Source of the DNA: Chitinophagales bacterium
GTDB taxonomy: Bacteria; Bacteroidota; Bacteroidia; Chitinophagales; Chitinophagaceae
Direction of reading: 5' to 3'
DNA: 53,310 nucleotides
NCBI GenBank assembly: GCA_015655015.1
Contig: JAATFV010000027.1
Coordinates: 1 to 53,310 of the forward strand
Below the pieces are notes generated by a model. The model did not search any database, was not told the origin of the DNA, and saw nothing but the letters and a program-made list of their open reading frames with translations. The position numbers were made by a program, and so were the translations under genes. Within the stretch, counting starts at the first letter, position 1, and every line of letters begins with the position of its first letter. Shown here piece after piece: positions 46,428-53,310 of this stretch.

Positions 46428-46796
46428 TTAGTTTATGCAAAGGTTTAGATCTTTTACCGCAATGGTCAGGGTTCCCCGCTGATCTTTAGCAGCCATTCTC
46501 CTCATGTAGTAGGCGGCAGTCCTGGCTTTTCCTTCATTGTAACACCGGATGATCTGGCGAACGATCAGCTGAAGCGGCCTTTTATAATTCGCAAAAGTGA
46601 GATATACTTCCCATCCGCCTTTCTTATAGCTGATCGTTTCTATTACTGCTGTGTCGGCAAGCCACCAGTCATTTTTCAGGAAAAGCAGGTTGTCTGCATT
46701 CGCAGGTTTTTCAAGAGAATGCTGGTTGTCCAGAAAACAAAGCATTACATGATAAGCATCATCATCCAGCACCTGGTTCATTGGCATCGTTTTCAA
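46428..46796 (-). CDS. Hydrogenase-associated small protein, paralogue B
   Basis: 122 residues, no recognised family. It is a clear paralogue of the protein at 52776-53135: both have a LDN...LLF...W(L)..(T/S)AVI segment in the N-terminal half, RPLQLIVRQIIRCY versus NPLQLIVRFITSCY, AAKD(Q/R)RGTL, and the ending DL(N/D)LC(I/H)N. One copy precedes each hydrogenase. A short beta/helix fold and the conserved C-terminal Cys are visible. The stop is 7 bp before tetR. Confidence 0.8.
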   Translation of the reverse strand: MKTMPMNQVLDDDAYHVMLCFLDNQHSLEKPANADNLLFLKNDWWLADTAVIETISYKKGGWEVYLTFANYKRPLQLIVRQIIRCYNEGKARTAAYYMRRMAAKDQRGTLTIAVKDLNLCIN

Positions 46797-46814
46797 AATT
46801 AAAAAAATGAGCGA

Positions 46815-47378
46815 CTAATGCTGTTCCTTTTTCGAAATAATATTACGTACGATCGTGGCGCTCTCATAATCTTCCTTTTCCAGTAGATTGGCCAGGATAT
46901 CGTATAATTCCTCCAAATTGTATTGTTCCAGCTGTCCTCTTTTATCAGAAAAGATCTTGCCTTCGGCAGCTTCGCCAATGGCCATTTCTGTCAGGAGCTG
47001 ATCACTGATAAAGATACCGCATTTTTGCCGGATCGCCAGCGCGATCGCATCTGAAGTGCGGCTGTCGATCTCGATGATATTTTGATCCTTATCTTTTACA
47101 ACAATTACCGACAGATAGGTGCCGTCCTGCATGCCACAGATCTTTACATGATCCAGGCTCGCCTTTAACGATGTAAGGGTGTTTAAGAAAAGATCATGGG
47201 TCAGGGGACGTACGGGGTGCATCTGCTCCAGGGCAACGGCAATCGCCTGGGCTTCCTGCAGGCCGATAATGATGGGCAGCCTTCGAGTATGGTTGATCTC
47301 CTGCAGTACGATCACAAAGTTCCCGGCACTGGTAGTGCTGGCGTTCAATGCGCTTATATTTAGTTCAATAACTTTCAT
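46815..47378 (-). CDS. Bifunctional nuclease (DUF151) family protein with UVR-like tail
   Basis: 187 residues. The BFN/DUF151 domain spans about 1-135, with LPIIIGLQEAQAIAVALE and EIDSRTSDAIALAIRQKCGIF. A C-terminal UvrB/UvrC-like segment follows (LANLLEKEDYESATIVRNII). Family members have reported DNase/RNase activity in plants, but in bacteria the role is unclear. It overlaps the TPR gene stop by 4 bp and is followed 18 bp later by paralogue B. In a hydrogenase locus this is an unexpected neighbour. Confidence 0.88.
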   Translation of the reverse strand: MKVIELNISALNASTTSAGNFVIVLQEINHTRRLPIIIGLQEAQAIAVALEQMHPVRPLTHDLFLNTLTSLKASLDHVKICGMQDGTYLSVIVVKDKDQNIIEIDSRTSDAIALAIRQKCGIFISDQLLTEMAIGEAAEGKIFSDKRGQLEQYNLEELYDILANLLEKEDYESATIVRNIISKKEQH

Positions 47379-48916
47379 CCTGCGCTCACTTCTTTCTCCA
47401 GCTCTTCCAGCAATTGCAAATGTTTGTCAAGTTCCGAGATCAATTGTTCATCATTCGTAAGCGTTCTTATTTCATTTGCTTTCGCCAGCATATCCTGGTA
47501 CCGCTCTGTATTAAATCCTTCATCGGGATTTCCGGCTTTCCAGCTTGCCTCCAGGTAATTCAACAGGGTGACAGCTCTTTCGTCCGGGTATTGTAAGGCC
47601 GGACGAACGGATAAGGCTTCCGCATAAAAATTCAGGGCCTTTTCAAAATTATCCGTTCTGCCGCCGGGAGGGTATTTGGCATAAGCATTGGCGAAATTGT
47701 TGCAGATCATTCCAAATTCGTAAGGGAAATCTACCTTGTTGTAATATTGCAATGCCTCGTTGAAGGAAGTGGCGGATAAGGCTGCCCAGATGCTTCTTTT
47801 TTTATTTTCATCGGGCAGCTCTGCATAAATAACACCCAGCTGGTGGTGGATGTCCGCAAACACTTCCGGCGCTTCTTCCTGCTTAAAAACCAGCAGCGCC
47901 TCATGGTAAGCTTCCAGGGCGCTTCGGTAAAATTGAGGGTTCCCGCTTTGAGCCCAGTCGTAAAATATACGCCCTCGGACAAGCTGGGCCTGGGCTGCCA
48001 TTTCAAACTGCCCTTCCTCTTTAAAATTAGCAACGGCCTTATTGATATATCCCAAAGATTCAGCATAGCTGTTGCTGAGATTAGCGATGGTAGCGGCATC
48101 CATCCATAAAAATGCGGCAATCTCCTTATGACCGCGCTTATCGAAAAACTGGAGTGTTTCCCACAACCGGTCTTTTAATACCGTGAGCGACGGCTCGTCA
48201 TAAGGAAAACCTGCTTGTTTCATGGCCGCCTGGCACCAGACCCTTTCCAGCGAATATTTTGGATAGTCTCCCGATGTTTTCAGCGGGTGCTGTTCCAATA
48301 ATGCAAGAGCAGCTTTGCTGTTACCGGTATCGATTAAAAAGGTAGCATAATATTTTAACGTGAAGGCTTTGTAAGAAGGCTCAAAAGCCAGCTGCAAAGC
48401 GTCTGCATAATGCGCTTCGATGGCTTCTGCATTGATGTCATTGCTATAATGGCCATAGTTCAGGGCTATCGCCACATTGTGATTGAAGGCATAGTTCTCG
48501 AACGGATGGGCGAACTTTGACCTGCTCAGGATATTTTCTAAAATGCTGTCGCCTTCTTCCCCTTTTACGATAGCCTGTATCAGATCAAAAAGGTTCAGCA
48601 TAACCGGGTAGCCGGTGAAATACCGGGGGTATTTTTCTTCATTTCCCAATAGTCCGAACACGGTCCCCAGGAAATAATTTTTATTGAAGGGTATTTCGGA
48701 CGGGAACACGATGGCGGGACGCTTATCCAGCCAATCGGGCATTATATGGATCCTGTTTTCGTTAATATAAATTGCGTTGCTTATGGCAGGGAGAACAACG
48801 TCGGTTTGCTGCACTGCCACCAGCTCCTCCAGGCGATCTATGGATTCAATATACTCATGAATGGTGACGGCATCCAATGAGTCCTGGTAAAATACATATA
48901 ATAATTTCTCACCCAT
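47375..48916 (-). CDS. TPR-repeat protein of the hydrogenase locus
   Basis: 513 residues, no signal peptide. N-terminal domain of about 150 residues with mixed fold. Tetratricopeptide-like helix pairs follow: ALQLAFEPSYKAFTLKYYATFL, SLGYINKAVANFKEEGQFEMA, SALEAYHEALLVFKQEEAPEV, KALNFYAEALSVRPALQYPD. Such proteins scaffold complexes. It lies 2 bp after the 120-residue protein and overlaps DUF151 by 4 bp, so it is in the same operon. It may help hydrogenase assembly or couple it to the membrane; that is inference. Confidence 0.85.
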   Translation of the reverse strand: MGEKLLYVFYQDSLDAVTIHEYIESIDRLEELVAVQQTDVVLPAISNAIYINENRIHIMPDWLDKRPAIVFPSEIPFNKNYFLGTVFGLLGNEEKYPRYFTGYPVMLNLFDLIQAIVKGEEGDSILENILSRSKFAHPFENYAFNHNVAIALNYGHYSNDINAEAIEAHYADALQLAFEPSYKAFTLKYYATFLIDTGNSKAALALLEQHPLKTSGDYPKYSLERVWCQAAMKQAGFPYDEPSLTVLKDRLWETLQFFDKRGHKEIAAFLWMDAATIANLSNSYAESLGYINKAVANFKEEGQFEMAAQAQLVRGRIFYDWAQSGNPQFYRSALEAYHEALLVFKQEEAPEVFADIHHQLGVIYAELPDENKKRSIWAALSATSFNEALQYYNKVDFPYEFGMICNNFANAYAKYPPGGRTDNFEKALNFYAEALSVRPALQYPDERAVTLLNYLEASWKAGNPDEGFNTERYQDMLAKANEIRTLTNDEQLISELDKHLQLLEELEKEVSAG

Positions 48917-48918
48917 AA

Positions 48919-49281
48919 TTACAATGTTACTTTTAAAATATGCAATTCTTCTTCTATAACAAATAACAGGTTCCGGTTTTGCCCATCTATTTCATGATCC
49001 AGTAATAGTTCCTGTATGGAGATGGCCTGGTCGCCGGCTGCATTTTTAACTTTCAGCATCTGCTGACTGGCTTTATGAATGGTCCTGAACAGCTCTTCAC
49101 TGGCGGGAGCCACCATAAACGTATTATCTTTGGGATAGAACACGCTCAATACGACCCTTTCTGCGCCAAATACTTTTTCCGCGGTATTTCTTTTTATACA
49201 GATATGTGCCGTCTCCAGATATACATCGCTGTCGGCTGCAAATAGTTTCTCTCCCGGTATGGTTTCTTTTGGAAGGGGCAT
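48919..49281 (-). CDS. Hydrogenase-locus protein of unknown function
   Basis: 120 residues. Begins MPLPKETIPGEKLFAADSDVYLETAHICIKR; beta-rich N-terminal half and helical middle (SEELFRTIHKASQQMLKV), ending with LLFVIEEELHILKVTL. No known motif, no conserved Cys pair. It lies 9 bp after the endopeptidase and 2 bp before the TPR gene. Confidence 0.7.
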   Translation of the reverse strand: MPLPKETIPGEKLFAADSDVYLETAHICIKRNTAEKVFGAERVVLSVFYPKDNTFMVAPASEELFRTIHKASQQMLKVKNAAGDQAISIQELLLDHEIDGQNRNLLFVIEEELHILKVTL

Positions 49282-49290
49282 AACAAGTCC

Positions 49291-49773
49291 TTAAAGTTCG
49301 TTTAAAATGAGGGTGATCAACCGGTCTCCTGCTGCTTTTACGGTCTCGCTCAGCTCCATGTTGATCTTTGTCTCGGAAATGGCTATCAGGTAAACCTGGA
49401 TCTTATTTCCGGGGAAGGCATCACCCATCAGCTTTTTTGCGTAGCTCAGCGCCTGGTCCCATTTCATGCCATGGAGGAAAAGCATCGGGTCATCCTGTAT
49501 CTGCGCATTTATTTCAGCTGCGGGCAAACAAAATAAAGTCCCGTCCGGCTCTCCGGAATGGATCACCCCGTCGATGATGATAAATCGCTGGTGGCCTGCC
49601 AGCTTGAATAAGACTTCAAAAGCGGAAGTCCCCATATCGAATACCATTATATCTTCGCGGCCCTGCAAATGACGTTGCAATTCATTGACGACATATACGC
49701 CGATGGCGTCGTCGCTGCGAACAGGGTTGCCGAACCCGAGAATAGCCGTTTTTATAGCCGCGATCGTCTCCAT
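49291..49773 (-). CDS. [NiFe]-hydrogenase maturation endopeptidase (HyaD/HycI family)
   Basis: 160 residues. The N-terminal block ILGFGNPVRSDDAIGVYVV and the FIIIDGVIHSGEPDGTL segment carry the expected metal-binding acidic residues (E replaced by S or R at the first site in GNP(V/L)xxDD members). It removes the C-terminal tail of the large-subunit precursor after nickel insertion. One protease is present for two large subunits whose tails are nearly identical. It is the first gene after the terminator behind hhyL copy 1. Confidence 0.92.
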   Translation of the reverse strand: METIAAIKTAILGFGNPVRSDDAIGVYVVNELQRHLQGREDIMVFDMGTSAFEVLFKLAGHQRFIIIDGVIHSGEPDGTLFCLPAAEINAQIQDDPMLFLHGMKWDQALSYAKKLMGDAFPGNKIQVYLIAISETKINMELSETVKAAGDRLITLILNEL

Positions 49774-49798
49774 AGTACAAGTTAAGACTAATTTATAT

Positions 49799-49833
49799 GG
49801 AAAAGAAAACCCGTTAAACTGACTTAACGGGTT
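49799..49833 (-). terminator. Hairpin terminator after hhyL copy 1
   Basis: Minus-strand inverted repeat AACCCGTTAA / TTAACGGGTT with a 6-base loop (49808-49833), followed by TTTCTTTTCC. It separates the copy-1 hydrogenase from the protease and downstream genes and could lower their level. Confidence 0.75.
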
Positions 49834-49855
49834 GGTTTTCCATTAGTTGCAAATA

Positions 49856-51445
49856 TTATAATTTAAAACGCGCCAGTTCTTTGCCCGATTTATTGTCATG
49901 CGCATGCACGGTACAAACCAGGCAGCTGTCGAAAGACCGTGCGACAAGCCCTACTTCTACCGGATCATTCTCATCCTCGATCTCCAGGCCCATTAAAGCG
50001 GATTCAATAGCGCCGGCATTGCCCTTTTCATCTTTTGGACCTACGTTCCAGGTGGTGGGGGCGATTATCTGGTAATTTTTAATGACCCCATCCTCTATAT
50101 CTATCCAGTGCGCCAGTGCCCCCCGTGCGGCTTCTGTGGCGCCAAATCCCTGCCCGTCCTGCTCCACGGGCTTGATATAGAATTCATCGTCCAGTTTTAT
50201 CTGTCCCAGCCATTCATTGAGATTTACATACATCCGGGTCATCTCATGCATTCTTGCCAGCGAGCGTACAAATACGCTCGGACCCATTTTTTTGAGGATG
50301 TCTCCAAATAACGGATCATAGATCTGGTGTGGCAGATTGGCCGGGTTGGCGTTCATAATCACCCTGGCTAACGGTCCCGCTTCCGCAGCCTGTCCCATAT
50401 AGCGGGGCGCTTTGGACCAGCTGTATTTTCCGGCAAAATCCGTTTTTTCAAGGATGGTCGATTTGGTCGGTATGGGGGCTCCTTCTTTGAATGGGTGAGC
50501 AGGAGCGGCATCCTGGTACCAGCTGTGTTTGACATGTTCGATGATCTGGTTTTGGTCAAAGACGTGATAGTCCTTTCCATCAAAGAAACCGCTGGATTGA
50601 ATCAGCGCCTGGTTACGGTTTTCGATGGTAGGATGATTATACCGGTCCTTGTGCAGGTAGGTTCCGTAGGCAATGAATTTGCCTAGTCCCTGGCCAATTT
50701 TGTCCAGGCCGAATTCCAGCCCTGCGCGCAGGTACAAGCCCAGATCGCTGTTTTTATGGCTTTCATTTTCATTAAGCCAGACTATCATATCGTCCCAGCT
50801 TTGAATTTTCATATAGCGCTCGATGGAACATCCCAGCCAGACCGGCTCCAGCCAGTCATTCCGGAATTGATTCAGAATGGCATGGGAGCGGGTAATGTCT
50901 TTCAAGGTAGGGGCGGACATGACTCCGCCAGGAACCATATAGCTGCTATGGGGCCATTGGCCGCCGAAGATCGCATATACTTCCACCGGTCTTCCGCTGG
51001 TAGTCAACCCTTTCTGAAAGGAGGTGCCTACATAGGCCGACCAGCGTTTGGCCACTTCCGCATACAGGGGCTTGTTGGCGAATTTTTTATTGGCCATATC
51101 GGTGGCGAAAATGGCATAAAACCAGCGTGGAGCGCTTTGCAGGCTTTCGCTCGCCTGCCCGATCGACCTCAGTAATAAGGCATTCGGCGGAAGTGTCGTT
51201 TTCCATGCCGTATCCAGGGCAGAGGAGGCGCAATATAAATGGGATCCTCCGCAGATACCGCAGGCTCTTGGGGTGACAATTAAGCCGGCTTGCGGGTCTT
51301 TGCCTTTCAATATGATCTCAAAACCCCGAAACATGGATGCCTGTGTGTTGGCACGGGTTACGACGCCGTTCTCCATATAGACGTTTACGTCCAGGTCGCC
51401 TTCTACCCGGCCAACCGGCGAAATATTTAATTCTTTGACTGCCAT
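49856..51445 (-). CDS. hhyL: Group 1h [NiFe]-hydrogenase large subunit, copy 1
   Basis: 529 residues from ATG 51445 (MAVKELNISPVGRVEG), the same length as copy 2; an upstream frame to 51496 adds 17 atypical residues. L1 motif RACGICGGSH, L2 motif SFDSCLVCTVH and a tail AHDNKSGKELARFKL. Most differences from copy 2 are conservative, and all active-site cysteines are kept. It lies 74 bp after the small subunit. A terminator follows, so it may end the first transcript. Confidence 0.95.
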   Translation of the reverse strand: MAVKELNISPVGRVEGDLDVNVYMENGVVTRANTQASMFRGFEIILKGKDPQAGLIVTPRACGICGGSHLYCASSALDTAWKTTLPPNALLLRSIGQASESLQSAPRWFYAIFATDMANKKFANKPLYAEVAKRWSAYVGTSFQKGLTTSGRPVEVYAIFGGQWPHSSYMVPGGVMSAPTLKDITRSHAILNQFRNDWLEPVWLGCSIERYMKIQSWDDMIVWLNENESHKNSDLGLYLRAGLEFGLDKIGQGLGKFIAYGTYLHKDRYNHPTIENRNQALIQSSGFFDGKDYHVFDQNQIIEHVKHSWYQDAAPAHPFKEGAPIPTKSTILEKTDFAGKYSWSKAPRYMGQAAEAGPLARVIMNANPANLPHQIYDPLFGDILKKMGPSVFVRSLARMHEMTRMYVNLNEWLGQIKLDDEFYIKPVEQDGQGFGATEAARGALAHWIDIEDGVIKNYQIIAPTTWNVGPKDEKGNAGAIESALMGLEIEDENDPVEVGLVARSFDSCLVCTVHAHDNKSGKELARFKL

Positions 51446-51519
51446 TTTATTTGATTGTGCGTTATGAAAATTAAGTACAGGACGGGCGGGGAACACCCGT
51501 CATCAACCATCGCTAATTA

Positions 51520-52479
51520 CTATTTAGTGGTGGTAAATGTTTTTGCAGGAGATCCCAATACTTTCCCTACGCCTGCTTTGAAATAATAGCCTAATCTGGT
51601 ATCTCCGACAGGGATCTCCTTCGGCAGAAATCCCAGATAATGCATGGTTTTGAAAATGCTGCCTTTTTTCAGATCATGATGAGGAAATCCGGGCTCCGTA
51701 CAGCCCAGGCAGGGATGGTTGGACCTTGTTTTGGAAGAATGCCGGTTCCATAATATGCGGTTACAGCTTGCATGTGTCATTGGCCCGCGGCAGCCTACTT
51801 CATAGAAGAGGCATCCGCCGCGCTGACCGAAATGGCCATCCACTTTTTCACTGAAAGCTCTTGCATTGGTGCAGCCTGTTTGCACAAAATCACTGAAGAA
51901 GGTGGTGGGGCGGTGGAAGGCATCAATCTGTACGTCACCGATACGGCCGGTAGCAATGGCCACTAATATTTGGGTGATCCAATCAGGGTGAGCGGGGCAT
52001 CCGGGAATATTGATGACCGGCAATCCGCCTTTTGAGGTATAACCGGCTCCCAGGAAGCCGCCCTTTTCCTTTTTGAGGAACTGCATACCGTTACTTTCGC
52101 TTGGATTGGGGGCCACGGCAGGAATTCCGCCCCAGGTAGCGCAATCGCCGATGGCTACCACATAACCTGCTACTTTCGATAATTCCCGGACCCAGTCTTT
52201 CATGGGACGTTCTCCGAAATTATTCATGGTCCCGGTTCCGTCGGGTCCTTCGATGACGCTCCCTTCAAATACGAGGATGTCAAGAGGGGTTTTGCCGGAA
52301 ATACAATCATTGAGTAAGTGGGTGACCTGGTGCCCGATCTCGAGCCCCATGGAGGGATGCCAGAGAATGTTGATCCCAAAATCGACAACCAACTCTACTA
52401 CAGTTGGTTCTTCGGCGTTTAAGAAGGACATGGTATTGCCGCTGCAGGCGCCACCTTGTAACCATAGTACGTTGGCCAT
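51520..52479 (-). CDS. hhyS: Group 1h [NiFe]-hydrogenase small subunit, copy 1
   Basis: 319 residues, same FeS-ligand pattern as copy 2: C12 of GGACSGNT, IGDCATWGG, IPGCPAH and the later CxxC/His set (CNRILWNRHSSKTRSNHPCLGC). No Tat signal. It is the first hydrogenase gene in the locus. Two palindromes lie 19-36 and 57-74 bp upstream of the start, over the expected promoter. Confidence 0.95.
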   Translation of the reverse strand: MANVLWLQGGACSGNTMSFLNAEEPTVVELVVDFGINILWHPSMGLEIGHQVTHLLNDCISGKTPLDILVFEGSVIEGPDGTGTMNNFGERPMKDWVRELSKVAGYVVAIGDCATWGGIPAVAPNPSESNGMQFLKKEKGGFLGAGYTSKGGLPVINIPGCPAHPDWITQILVAIATGRIGDVQIDAFHRPTTFFSDFVQTGCTNARAFSEKVDGHFGQRGGCLFYEVGCRGPMTHASCNRILWNRHSSKTRSNHPCLGCTEPGFPHHDLKKGSIFKTMHYLGFLPKEIPVGDTRLGYYFKAGVGKVLGSPAKTFTTTK

Positions 52480-52497
52480 AACGATCGATTAATTTAG

Positions 52498-52515
52498 TTA
52501 GAAAATCTTTTCTAA
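52498..52515. promoter_or_regulatory. Palindrome upstream of hhyS copy 1 (candidate operator, site A)
   Basis: TTAGAAAATCTTTTCTAA, a perfect 8-bp inverted repeat with a 2-bp spacer, 19 bp before the start codon. Confidence 0.65.
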
Positions 52516-52535
52516 GTTAATGTTTATTTTGGGAA

Positions 52536-52553
52536 TTAGAAATTTTTTTCTAA
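52536..52553. promoter_or_regulatory. Palindrome upstream of hhyS copy 1 (candidate operator, site B)
   Basis: TTAGAAATTTTTTTCTAA, perfect 7-bp arms with a 4-bp spacer, 38 bp from site A centre to centre. The outer half-sites are the same as in site A. Confidence 0.6.
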
Positions 52554-52573
52554 AAACTTTTTCCTGTTTATCC

Positions 52574-52765
52574 GGGGGGATTCCGGATAGTTTAGGGGGG
52601 ATAAACAGGGGGAGAAGGGGCTAAGAGAGGGAGCTGAAGGGATAGCCAGGAGGGATAGATAATATGGATAGATAATGAAATATGGGTAGCTATGAGGGGA
52701 TAGCTAAGAGGGGATATGACGTGTGAAGGGGGGAATGGGGGATTGCCGGGGATAATAAGCCGGGG
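52574..52765. other. G-run-rich intergenic stretch between paralogue A and hhyS copy 1
   Basis: On the plus strand, runs of six, six, five, four and three G occur at 52574, 52595, 52608, 52617 and 52629, followed by repeated (G)GGATAG(C/A)TA units. No gene fits here. The runs could form a G-quadruplex on the template strand of hhyS; the transcript would be C-rich. Confidence 0.5.
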
Positions 52766-52775
52766 TATAAGATGG

Positions 52776-53135
52776 TCAGTTATGGCAAAGGTCCAGGTCC
52801 CCGATGGTGACTTTCAAGGTGCCCCTCCGGTCCTTTGCTGCTTCTTTACGGATATAAAATGCGGATGTCAGCGCTTTCTGCTCACTATAACAGCTGGTTA
52901 TAAACCGGACGATCAGCTGTAAGGGATTCCTGTAATAGACAAAAATGAGCCAGACATCCCAAACTCCCTGTCTTTGGCTGATGCAGTCGATTACCGCGGA
53001 ATCCTTTAACCAGGAGCCTTCCGTAATAAAGAGCAGATCGCCGGCATGGCCCGGCTGCCCGATATTTTTTTCGTTATCCAGGAAATTATGCATAACCGAT
53101 AACACAGACCCGCCTATTTTAGTCTTGCTGCTCAT
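52776..53135 (-). CDS. Hydrogenase-associated small protein, paralogue A
   Basis: 119 residues, paralogue of 46428-46796 with the same PLQLIVR...CY and DLDLC-N ending. It precedes hhyS copy 1, separated by about 300 bp holding the palindromes and the G-rich stretch. No recognised domain. Confidence 0.75.
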   Translation of the reverse strand: MSSKTKIGGSVLSVMHNFLDNEKNIGQPGHAGDLLFITEGSWLKDSAVIDCISQRQGVWDVWLIFVYYRNPLQLIVRFITSCYSEQKALTSAFYIRKEAAKDRRGTLKVTIGDLDLCHN

Positions 53136-53190
53136 GGGAACACCGGAATAAGAAATTGCTGTATAAAATTCAATGCCGTTTACTTAAGCC

Positions 53191-53310
53191 CTAAAGTTGC
53201 TTGTACTCCATTGATGGCGGCTTTTTGGGCAAATGCTTACGTTTAAATTTTCTTCCGGGTCGAACTCTTTCACAGGTCTTTTTCAATATATCGTCCATAG
53301 CGTCCAGGGA
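53191..53310 (-). CDS. C-terminal end of a gene cut by the window edge
   Basis: A minus-strand frame is open from the right edge to TAG at 53191, encoding a basic 39-residue end (AMDDILKKTCERVRPGRK ... SMEYKQL). It is co-directional with paralogue A, 55 bp ahead of it. Too short to identify; reality as a gene is uncertain. Confidence 0.4.
   Translation of the reverse strand, partial: SLDAMDDILKKTCERVRPGRKFKRKHLPKKPPSMEYKQL

Noticed and set aside
43188..52479. Assigning the hydrogenases to group 2a (Huc type)
   Set aside because: L1 is CGICGGSH rather than CGICGDNH, L2 is DSCLVCTVH rather than DPCLPCGVH, and the subunit starts match group 1h.

Overview
The window looks like chromosomal DNA of a Bacteroidota member, probably Chitinophagaceae-like. 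The signs are a short primary sigma factor without region 1.1, a Bacteroidota-type SdhCAB succinate dehydrogenase, a DUF3822-rsmD pair, TAnnTTTG-like promoter elements and few strong Shine-Dalgarno sites. Taxonomy is inferred from gene types only. I recognised no rRNA, tRNA, CRISPR array, insertion sequence or phage.

Positions 1-34940 are mainly housekeeping genes with lineage-specific envelope genes between them: a truncated gene of unknown function, a secreted protein, smpB, accD, sdhC-sdhA-sdhB, an ABC-F ATPase, small membrane proteins, an outer-membrane-like lipoprotein, a 1351-residue surface protein, a coiled-coil membrane protein, holA, ribF, purM, a BlaI/M56 pair, rpoD, trxB, folB, a MATE transporter, DUF3822, rsmD, bioD, lpxK, rnr and a polyprenyl synthetase. 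Two places stand out. An AT-rich two-gene cassette (AAA/OLD-like ATPase plus a small candidate PD-(D/E)XK nuclease) sits inside the sdh operon between sdhA and sdhB. The BlaI-type repressor is coupled to an M56 peptidase fused to an N-acetylmuramoyl-L-alanine amidase, with two palindromic operator candidates in front.

Positions 35016-53135 are one minus-strand hydrogen-oxidation locus. It encodes two complete group 1h (actinobacterial-type, formerly group 5) [NiFe]-hydrogenases, each with small and large subunit. It also carries a maturation endopeptidase, hypA, hypB, hypF, hypC, hypD and hypE, a nickel-permease-like protein, an NHL-repeat protein, a TPR protein, a bifunctional-nuclease (DUF151) protein, a TetR regulator and several small unknown proteins. 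Each hydrogenase is preceded by a copy of the same ~120-residue protein, so the module was duplicated. An 18-bp palindrome, TTAGAAAA-N2-TTTTCTAA or a close variant, occurs twice in front of the first small-subunit gene and once in front of hypA. I propose it as the operator of the locus, probably for the embedded TetR protein.

The expected function, by homology to characterised group 1h enzymes, is aerobic oxidation of H2 down to trace concentrations with electrons passed to the respiratory chain. No dedicated cytochrome or ferredoxin partner is encoded in the window.
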